From an uncultured Clostridia bacterium (GTDB lineage Bacteria > Bacillota > Clostridia > Oscillospirales > CAG-272), in NCBI GenBank assembly GCA_945485605.1, contig CALYSG010000091.1, forward strand, positions 1 to 7,542: a stretch of 7,542 bases of DNA, in the 5' to 3' direction. How positions within the stretch are numbered: position 1 is the first letter of the stretch; each line of letters opens with the position of its first letter. Under the pieces are notes generated by a model. That model did not search any database. It saw only the letters and a list, made by a program, of their open reading frames with translations, and was not told the DNA's origin. Shown here piece by piece: positions 1 through 4,605 of the stretch. Position numbers and translations under genes: made by a program.

Positions 1-319
1 GATCGAACGCCTCAGCGTGAAAAAAACAGCCCGCCGAGCTCTGCCGCAACTACTGCGCGGAAAAGCCGCAGGATTTTTCCGTGCCGAATATCCCACCTTC
101 TCCGCCACAGAAAAGGGAGTGCGAAGCACTCCCTTTTCTGTGCGGTGATGTACTCGGTGAAAACCGTGTAAGTTGCGCGGCGATCACCGAGGGATTGACG
201 ATCGAACGCCTCAGCGTGAAAAAAACAGCCCGCCGAGCTCTGCCGCAACTACTGTGCAGAAAAGCCGCAGGATTTTTCCGTGCCGAATATCCCACCTTCT
301 CCGCCACAAAAAAGAGTGC
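1..319. repeat. 199-bp-period direct repeat carrying a tRNA-Ser 3'-tail motif
   Basis: Bases 1-122 recur at 200-319 with a period of 199. Most of the block is identical; I see two substitutions near 56-59/255-258 and a divergent end where the second copy loses two G residues of the hairpin arm. Both copies contain CCTTCTCCGCCA (96-107 and 295-306), the same 12 nt that end the tRNA-Ser gene at 2291-2380. Copy 1 continues into a full hairpin (107-141) and a linker to 199. Copy 2 has only the left arm and then runs into the methyltransferase promoter region. The array starts exactly at the window edge, so it may extend further left. Reading frames are open on both strands, but none has a ribosome site or a recognisable protein, so I treat the block as non-coding. 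Confidence 0.85.
107..141. repeat. Perfect 16-bp hairpin, GAA loop
   Basis: Left arm 107-122 and right arm 126-141 are exact reverse complements around the 3-nt loop GAA. Four more pairs (CCGC/GCGG) extend the stem outward past a single bulged C at 106. The left arm follows directly on the tRNA-tail motif at 96-107. There is no T-run on either side, so it does not look like a standard intrinsic terminator. It belongs to the same hairpin family as 1772-1816 and 2244-2304. Confidence 0.85.
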
Positions 320-356
320 AAAGGGAGAGGCTCCGTAAGGAAGCCCTTGCATTTTT
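317..356 (+). terminator. Possible weak terminator ahead of the methyltransferase
   Basis: TGCAAAGGG (317-325) can pair with CCCTTGCA (344-351) with one bulged A, and TTTTT follows at 352-356. This is a plausible intrinsic terminator for transcription entering from the repeat region. It overlaps the proposed -35 box of the methyltransferase promoter, so the two readings compete. Confidence 0.35.
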
Positions 357-375
357 GTTTCGACTGTAATATAAT
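347..375 (+). promoter_or_regulatory. Promoter of the methyltransferase gene
   Basis: A perfect -10 box TATAAT lies at 370-375. A weak -35 candidate TTGCAT lies at 347-352, 17 nt upstream. The start codon is 33 nt past the -10, which fits a short leader with AGGAG at 398-402. The -10 is convincing; the -35 is a guess from spacing. Confidence 0.5.
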
Positions 376-408
376 AAGTGCAATAAATCGGAATTTGAGG
401 AGAAAACA

Positions 409-1191
409 ATGAGCTATCTCGAAGATTACTACAATAGCCACGATGAAGAAAGACGGCTTCTTCGCCGACATGGGCAAGTCGAGTACCTTACCACTATGAA
501 ATACATTCACGAATGTATTTCCGGGACTCCCAAACCGACTATCTTGGAGGTTGGTGCAGGAACAGGGCGATATAGTATTGCACTTGCGAAGCAAGGTTAT
601 CAGGTAACTGCTGTGGAACTGGTTCCCCATAATCTTGAACTGCTTAAGTCCAAACTGGACGGTTCGGAATCCATTACTGCCATGCAAGGGAATGCTGTGG
701 ATCTATCCGCATTGCCTGATGCTTCTTACACACTGACTATGTTGTTGGGCCCGATGTATCACCTTTACACACGGGAGGATAAACTAAAGGCTCTTGCTGA
801 AGCTGTTCGGGTGACAAAACCGGGTGGGTATATCCTTGTTGCTTATTGCATGAATGAGCCGACGGTTATACAATATGTATTTGGCTCTAATCATCTGCAC
901 GAAACGATGGAACTCAATATGCTGACGACAGACTGGCATTGCATCAGCGAGCCGAAGGATGTATTTGAACTGGTGCGGACAGAGGACATAGCTTCGCTGG
1001 ATGCTGAATTTCCGATAGAAAGAATCAAACTTATTGCAACAGATGGTGCAACGAATTACCAACGGGAGTGCATTGATTCAATGGATGATGAAATCTTCAG
1101 TAAGTGGATGGATTATCATTTTACGATTTGTGAGCGTCAGGATTTGATCGGAGCATCCCACCACACATTGGATATTCTAAGGAAAAAGTAA
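409..1191 (+). CDS. Class I SAM-dependent methyltransferase, substrate unknown
   Basis: This 260-residue protein has the Rossmann-fold signature of class I methyltransferases. Motif I is ILEVGAGTGRYS at residues 45-56. The acidic end of strand beta-2 is at E70 (VTAVEL). GNAVDL (95-99) supplies the adenine-contacting acid. A motif IV-like stretch, TLTMLLGPMYHL, lies at 108-119, and VTKPGGYILVAY (135-146) is the usual post-motif strand. The N-terminal helix region (YNSHDEERRLLRRHGQVEY) resembles small UbiE/YcgJ-type enzymes of Clostridia. No signal peptide or membrane segment is seen. The substrate (small molecule, antibiotic target or other) cannot be read from the sequence. The start is supported by AGGAG 6 nt upstream and a TATAAT promoter. 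It stands alone between repeat arrays with its own terminator. Its codons are visibly more AT-rich than those of the genes to the right, which suggests separate acquisition. Confidence 0.88.
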   Translation: MSYLEDYYNSHDEERRLLRRHGQVEYLTTMKYIHECISGTPKPTILEVGAGTGRYSIALAKQGYQVTAVELVPHNLELLKSKLDGSESITAMQGNAVDLSALPDASYTLTMLLGPMYHLYTREDKLKALAEAVRVTKPGGYILVAYCMNEPTVIQYVFGSNHLHETMELNMLTTDWHCISEPKDVFELVRTEDIASLDAEFPIERIKLIATDGATNYQRECIDSMDDEIFSKWMDYHFTICERQDLIGASHHTLDILRKK

Positions 1192-1250
1192 CAGCTTCTA
1201 ATTTATCTTTCCAAGGGCGCGCTTACTCACCACAATCCTGTTGGTAATAC

Positions 1251-1289
1251 AAAAGGCGATAGAAACTTGAAATTCTCTATCGCCTTTTT
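1251..1289 (+). terminator. Intrinsic terminator of the methyltransferase gene
   Basis: A 12-bp perfect stem (1251-1262 with 1277-1288) closes a 14-nt loop, and the right arm ends in a run of five T (1285-1289). It lies 60 nt after the methyltransferase stop codon. The left arm starts with AAAA, so it could also work on the minus strand against transcription coming from the right. Confidence 0.85.
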
Positions 1290-1314
1290 GCTCCCTTACG
1301 GAGTGCGCCACAAC

Positions 1315-1781
1315 GCGTGCCCCTCTTCTTTGGCGTGGCGAGGATCGTTCAAGTATTTTTCCTCGCGGGCGGGCAGTGCCCGCTGCCAAACCTCGCGGTT
1401 TATTCACTGAAAGGTGAAGCCTTCACCCGGAAACAATGTCGGCGGGAAGGTGAGATGGGCAGGCTACGCCTGCCCTCCGGGAGGGAGGGGGACCGCGTTA
1501 GCAGTGGAAGGAGCCTGCGTTACTTTGAGTTTGAGTTAATTCCTTTGTAGCGCACTCTCCCTCAGTCAGCTTCGCTGACAGCTCCCTTCCGGAGGGAGCC
1601 TATGGTTGCGCTCGTGCATCTTTAGGGGTATGGGCTTTGCACAATGCTTTTGTAATACAAATGCGAAACTTGCTCGCTCGCTCGCTCGCTCGCTCGCGGT
1701 CTTTTCTCGCCTAATGCCAACGTCTGCCCATCCGCTCGCAAACTTGCAGAGTTCTTCCCTTGCGCCTTCTCCGCCAAAGAA
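1315..1781. repeat. 481-bp tandem unit, copy A (non-coding)
   Basis: This block is identical to 1796-2262 as far as I can read (467 bases), with a period of 481. It starts with a hairpin right arm (1315-1335) and ends in the tRNA-tail motif (1765-1776) plus the start of the next hairpin's left arm. In between are several small perfect palindromes: GGTGAAG/CTTCACC (1413-1427), GGGCAGGC-TAC-GCCTGCCC (1457-1475), GTCAGC-TTC-GCTGAC (1565-1579) and GCTCCCT/AGGGAGC (1581-1599). There is also a GCTC microsatellite. Just after the opening arm, GGCGAGGATCG (1337-1347) matches the T-arm of the nearby tRNA-Ser. The open frames inside have no ribosome site, are mostly low complexity and repeat with the unit, so no gene is called. 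Confidence 0.92.
1672..1695. repeat. (GCTC)6 tetranucleotide microsatellite, copy A
   Basis: There are six uninterrupted GCTC units, flanked by related GC-rich bases. Tandem copy B has the same number of units (2153-2176). Such tracts usually change length quickly by slippage, so the equal count argues that the surrounding duplication is recent. Confidence 0.9.
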
Positions 1782-1816
1782 CAGGGGCACGCGTTGCGTG
1801 CCCCTCTTCTTTGGCG
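1772..1816. repeat. 21-bp hairpin at the junction of the tandem units
   Basis: Left arm 1772-1792 and right arm 1796-1816 pair with one mismatch (C1782) around the loop GTT. The tRNA-tail motif (1765-1776) overlaps the left arm, and the right arm ends in TTTGGCG. This hairpin is formed by the meeting of copy A and copy B. It is the same type as the hairpin abutting the tRNA gene, but its core reads GGGGCACGC in place of GGGAGTGC. Confidence 0.88.
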
Positions 1817-2262
1817 TGGCGAGGATCGTTCAAGTATTTTTCCTCGCGGGCGGGCAGTGCCCGCTGCCAAACCTCGCGGTTTATTCACTGAAAGGTGAAG
1901 CCTTCACCCGGAAACAATGTCGGCGGGAAGGTGAGATGGGCAGGCTACGCCTGCCCTCCGGGAGGGAGGGGGACCGCGTTAGCAGTGGAAGGAGCCTGCG
2001 TTACTTTGAGTTTGAGTTAATTCCTTTGTAGCGCACTCTCCCTCAGTCAGCTTCGCTGACAGCTCCCTTCCGGAGGGAGCCTATGGTTGCGCTCGTGCAT
2101 CTTTAGGGGTATGGGCTTTGCACAATGCTTTTGTAATACAAATGCGAAACTTGCTCGCTCGCTCGCTCGCTCGCTCGCGGTCTTTTCTCGCCTAATGCCA
2201 ACGTCTGCCCATCCGCTCGCAAACTTGCAGAGTTCTTCCCTTGCGCCTTCTCCGCCAAAGAA
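1796..2262. repeat. 481-bp tandem unit, copy B (non-coding)
   Basis: This is the second copy of 1315-1781, with all internal palindromes and the tRNA T-arm relic GGCGAGGATCG (1818-1828). It ends inside the hairpin that abuts the tRNA-Ser gene: identity to copy A stops at 2263, where the core of the hairpin arm changes. No gene is seen in it. Confidence 0.92.
2153..2176. repeat. (GCTC)6 tetranucleotide microsatellite, copy B
   Basis: Six GCTC units, the same count and position in the unit as at 1672-1695. Confidence 0.9.
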
Positions 2263-2304
2263 GAGGGAGTGCTTTGCACTCCCTCTTCTTTGGCGGAGAA
2301 GGCG
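2244..2304. repeat. 29-bp perfect inverted repeat that swallows the tRNA 3' end
   Basis: Left arm 2244-2272 and right arm 2276-2304 are perfect reverse complements around the loop TTT. The outer 14 nt of the right arm (2291-2304) are the 3' end of the tRNA-Ser gene, including CCA, so the left arm carries an inverted copy of the tRNA tail. On the minus strand the inner 15-bp stem follows the CCA directly and could act as a 3' boundary or terminator. It is not followed by a clear T-run. Confidence 0.92.
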
Positions 2305-2380
2305 AGGATCGAACTCGCGCGCCGGTAACCCGACCTAACAGTTTAGCAAACTGCCCCCTTGACCCCTTGGGTACTTCTCC
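2291..2380 (-). tRNA. tRNA-Ser, anticodon GCU
   Basis: The 90-nt reverse complement folds as a class II tRNA. The acceptor stem is GGAGAAG/CTTCTCC, followed by G and an encoded CCA. The D arm contains AAGGGGTCAAG. The anticodon stem CAGT/ACTG carries the loop TTGCTAA, which places anticodon GCT at 2345-2347 (decodes AGC and AGU). There is a long variable arm, as expected for serine, and the T arm is GCGAG-TTCGATC-CTCGC. A consensus promoter lies just upstream. The 3' end is part of a perfect 29-bp inverted repeat, and partial copies of this 3' end occur across the left of the window. Confidence 0.96.
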
Positions 2381-2420
2381 GTATTCATTTCTCTGCCGCC
2401 TGTACGTCAGATACTTTTAT

Positions 2421-2449
2421 ATTATACCGTCTCTTTGACCTTTTGTCAA
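2421..2449 (-). promoter_or_regulatory. Consensus promoter of tRNA-Ser
   Basis: Read on the minus strand, TTGACA (2444-2449) and TATAAT (2421-2426) are both perfect and separated by exactly 17 nt. Transcription would begin near 2414, about 35 nt before the tRNA 5' end, as expected for a strongly expressed stable RNA. Confidence 0.92.
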
Positions 2450-2469
2450 TACCTTTTCCGATCTTTTAT

Positions 2470-2503
2470 AAAAAATTCAGGGAGACACCCGTGGGTGTCT
2501 CCC
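2470..2503 (-). terminator. Intrinsic terminator of the 34-residue micropeptide gene
   Basis: GGGAGACACCC (2480-2490) and GGGTGTCTCCC (2493-2503) form an 11-bp GC-rich stem. On the minus strand it is followed, after four bases, by six T (complement of 2470-2475). It starts 9 nt after the micropeptide stop codon and separates that gene from the tRNA promoter. Confidence 0.85.
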
Positions 2504-2512
2504 CTTCTCCGG

Positions 2513-2617
2513 TTATCTGCCGTTGCAGCAGCAGCAGAAGAAAATGAGTCCTATGAGGATCAACCAGAAGATGTTCTGATCGTCGAGAAGATTGCAAATG
2601 CAGTTTCCGCCGTTCAT
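2513..2617 (-). CDS. 34-residue cysteine-rich, probably membrane-anchored micropeptide
   Basis: The gene begins at ATG 2617-2615 and stops at 2513. GGAGG lies 7 nt upstream (2625-2629) and a strong terminator lies 9 nt downstream, so the unit has all the marks of a real gene despite its size. The peptide opens with MNGGNCICN (two cysteines at 6 and 8), then an acidic LLDDQN. A single hydrophobic segment, IFWLILIGLIFF, spans residues 16-27, and the tail is CCCCNGR (four consecutive cysteines, 28-31). The layout suggests one membrane helix with a cysteine cluster at its C-terminal edge. I do not recognise a named family. Similar very short Gly/Asn/Cys-rich peptides are common in spore formers, but a function in metal binding, acylation or sporulation would be guesswork. 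Confidence 0.8.
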   Translation of the reverse strand: MNGGNCICNLLDDQNIFWLILIGLIFFCCCCNGR

Positions 2618-2765
2618 AAAAAAACCTCCAATTATGTTTTTCGGCTCGGTTTCCCGCTCCGTTAACATAATATGACACGCCTCGCGCCTTTGTGACAGAC
2701 TTTTACAACCTCCGACAATCTTTTTTTCTTACCTGTTTATGATCTCGTTCCGGGCAGAAGATCCG

Positions 2766-3626
2766 TCATTCCTTTGCTATCAGGTCGGTGAGGTAGTTCC
2801 CCACGCCGATCATATAGGCGGCAATGCCCTCCCGCGTTGCGGCATCCTTCGGAAGTCTCATCATCTTGCACTCGTAGTTGAATACACCCGTATATCCCGC
2901 CGCGCGAAGTCCCTCGACCGCGTCGAGCCAGTCTATTGTACCGAGGAATGGCGGCAGGTGCTCGTCCTCTCCCCCGTGGTTATCGTTCACGTGAAGCACC
3001 GCGAGCCTTTTGCCGATCTTCTTAAGCTCCTCCGACTGCTTATACAGCCCCGTCGTATTCGAATGCCCGAAATCCCAGCATATATCCGCACCGAAATAAT
3101 CGGCAAGCTCGATGACCTCGTCGGCAACAGAGGAATAGCGATGATAGCCCTCGGCCTCCTTCGCGCTGCGCATATTCTCTATCGTAAGGCGCACGCCGAA
3201 TTTCTGCGCCTGCTCGGCGTAGGGTGTTAAACACTCTATATTCTTTTTGAATCCGTCCTCGCCCGGTTTGTTCTTTGCCGGATGGATGACTGCGTTCTTT
3301 ATCCCGGCAAAGCCCGCCGCCTCTATCGAGAGCATCATTCTTTTATTGAAAAGCTCCTTATCGTTACTGCCGTCGGGCTTTTTTACAGGTTTGAAGGGCA
3401 GGTGTCCGTAGTCCATTCTGATACCGTACTTTGCGGCGAGCTCGACAGCCTCTCCGAGGGTCTTCTTCCAGTTCTCCCCCATCTCGGGCACTGTCGCAAT
3501 GTCGAAATCAATTGCCCTGAATCCGACCTTGTGAAAATGCTCGATCATCTCGATCGGAGAATAGCTCCCCCCGGGGTAAGCGGTATGAAAGCGCGACGAC
3601 GCGCCGATAAGCAGTTTTTCTTTCAT
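2766..3626 (-). CDS. Sugar phosphate isomerase/epimerase-like TIM-barrel protein
   Basis: This 286-residue protein has the layout of the xylose isomerase-like/AP endonuclease 2 superfamily. Likely metal ligands sit at the ends of barrel strands: E150 (LTIENM), D185 and H188 (CWDFGHSN), H212 and D215 (LHVNDN) and E252 (NYECK). H115 (VIHPAK) is also in the active-site mouth. DEHLPPFLGTIDW (221-233) matches the 'HLPPGxGxIDW' segment of sugar phosphate isomerases/epimerases. No signal peptide is visible, so it should act in the cytoplasm on a sugar or cyclitol; the exact substrate is not readable. The start is set by AGGAG 9 nt upstream (3636-3640). It is transcribed alone from a consensus promoter. 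I see no convincing terminator after the stop, so transcripts may run on into the micropeptide gene about 150 nt downstream. Confidence 0.88.
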   Translation of the reverse strand: MKEKLLIGASSRFHTAYPGGSYSPIEMIEHFHKVGFRAIDFDIATVPEMGENWKKTLGEAVELAAKYGIRMDYGHLPFKPVKKPDGSNDKELFNKRMMLSIEAAGFAGIKNAVIHPAKNKPGEDGFKKNIECLTPYAEQAQKFGVRLTIENMRSAKEAEGYHRYSSVADEVIELADYFGADICWDFGHSNTTGLYKQSEELKKIGKRLAVLHVNDNHGGEDEHLPPFLGTIDWLDAVEGLRAAGYTGVFNYECKMMRLPKDAATREGIAAYMIGVGNYLTDLIAKE

Positions 3627-3656
3627 TTTATGTATCTCCTTCGTTTATTTGGTTAA

Positions 3657-3685
3657 ATTATACACCCGAAACAGAGAAATGTCAA
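3657..3685 (-). promoter_or_regulatory. Consensus promoter of the isomerase-like gene
   Basis: On the minus strand, TTGACA (3680-3685) and TATAAT (3657-3662) are both perfect with a 17-nt spacer. The start codon is about 31 nt past the -10. I see no obvious palindromic operator over the boxes. Confidence 0.9.
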
Positions 3686-3801
3686 ATCATTATGTGAATC
3701 TGCCGAAAAAATTTTCGACGGGAAGCCCGTGTCGTTTTATGTCACATTGCAGTGGGAAATGCATAAACTTGTTAGCGAGCCTTAAGAAAGGAAGCACACA
3801 C

Positions 3802-4605
3802 ATGAATCAGGCAATACTCTACGCTCTTGCCGCCACGATCGGGACCTGGGCCGTGACGGCACTCGGCGCGGCAACCGTCATTTTTTTCAAAAACACAAAT
3901 CAGAAGGTCCTTAACCTTATGCTCGGCTTTGCCGCAGGGGTCATGATCGCGGCGAGCTTCTGGTCGCTTTTGCAGCCCGCGATAGAGCTTGCCGAAAGGA
4001 CCTACACTATCCCGGCGTGGATCGCCGTGACGCTCGGCTTTATCTCCGGGGCGCTTTTTATGTGGCTCTCCGACAAGCTCGTAAGACGCGCGCAGTGGCG
4101 CGCCTCTCTCGACACGGGCGAGAGGGGCGTAAGGATAAACCGAATAATCATGCTCGTGCTCTCGATAACCCTTCACAATATACCCGAAGGTCTTGCCGTC
4201 GGAGTAGCCTTCGGTGCGCTCGGAACCGAGGGCTTCTCTGCCGAGGCGCTCACGGGGGCTGTCACCGTTGCCGTCGGGATAGGGCTTCAGAACTTTCCGG
4301 AGGGTGCCGCCGTATCTCTTCCTCTTCGCCGCGAGGGTTGCTCGAGAAGAAAGAGCTTCTTCCTCGGTCAGGCCTCGGGCATGGTCGAGCCGATCGCGGG
4401 CGTCATAGGTGCCGTCGCTGTCGTAAGCATCGGAATGCTTTTGCCTCTCGCTCTGTCCTTTGCCGCCGGGGCAATGATCCTTGTCGCCGTGCACGAGCTT
4501 ATCCCCGAATGTCAGCAGAACCGCGAAGCCGAGCCATACTTCGCAACCATGGGGATCGTCGCCGGCTTTGCCGCCATGATGCTGCTCGACGTGGCGCTCG
4601 GTTGA
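3802..4605 (+). CDS. ZIP family divalent metal transporter (GufA/ZupT-like)
   Basis: This 267-residue integral membrane protein has about eight hydrophobic segments. Metal-site motifs are in the usual places: HNIPEG at 125-130 (TM4) and QNFPEG at 163-168 (TM5), then VEPIAG (195-200) and HELIPE (231-236). This arrangement is that of the GufA branch of ZIP proteins, which bring Zn2+, Fe2+ or other divalent cations into the cytoplasm. The second motif has Q where some relatives have H. A short charged loop (RRAQWRASLDTGERG, 95-109) stands for the variable TM3-TM4 loop. I chose ATG 3802 because AAAGGA lies 9 nt upstream and the protein then begins in TM1; the frame is open back to 3649, but that extension has no family character. 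No clear plus-strand promoter or metal-regulator box was found between 3686 and 3801. The 3' end overlaps the convergent DHHW gene by 94 nt. Confidence 0.92.
   Translation: MNQAILYALAATIGTWAVTALGAATVIFFKNTNQKVLNLMLGFAAGVMIAASFWSLLQPAIELAERTYTIPAWIAVTLGFISGALFMWLSDKLVRRAQWRASLDTGERGVRINRIIMLVLSITLHNIPEGLAVGVAFGALGTEGFSAEALTGAVTVAVGIGLQNFPEGAAVSLPLRREGCSRRKSFFLGQASGMVEPIAGVIGAVAVVSIGMLLPLALSFAAGAMILVAVHELIPECQQNREAEPYFATMGIVAGFAAMMLLDVALG

Noticed and set aside
50..409. Minus-strand open frames in the left repeat (also 12-248 and 211-687)
   Set aside because: They are shared between repeat copies, lack ribosome sites, and one runs antisense into the methyltransferase gene. They look like spurious frames of a repeat.
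1606..2031. 141-residue plus-strand open frame across the tandem repeat junction, and its relatives at 1317-1550 and 2087-2338
   Set aside because: They repeat exactly with the DNA unit, cross a hairpin, contain low-complexity LARSLARSLA from the GCTC tract and have no ribosome site or recognisable domain.
1..2262. CRISPR array
   Set aside because: Repeats are long (199 and 481 bp), few, with no short regular repeat-spacer pattern and no cas genes.
2244..2290. Calling the hairpin next to tRNA-Ser a standard intrinsic terminator
   Set aside because: The stem is strong, but on the minus strand it is followed by GGCGCAAGGG-like sequence and not a T-run; kept as a repeat with possible boundary function.
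2466..2678. 70-residue minus-strand frame over the micropeptide region
   Set aside because: It reads through the terminator hairpin in another frame; the 34-residue frame has the ribosome site, coherent protein and correctly placed terminator.
3649..3801. N-terminal extension of the ZIP gene back to ATG 3649
   Set aside because: The extra 51 residues are polar, not family-like, overlap the opposite-strand promoter and have no ribosome site; ATG 3802 has one.
3686..3801. Riboswitch or metal-regulator operator upstream of the ZIP gene
   Set aside because: Only about 115 nt, with a weak bulged hairpin near 3716-3734 and no recognisable riboswitch core or Zur/MntR-like palindrome.
3772..4494. 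240-residue minus-strand frame opposite the ZIP gene
   Set aside because: Highly charged translation typical of the antisense frame of a membrane protein gene; the plus strand has clear ZIP motifs.
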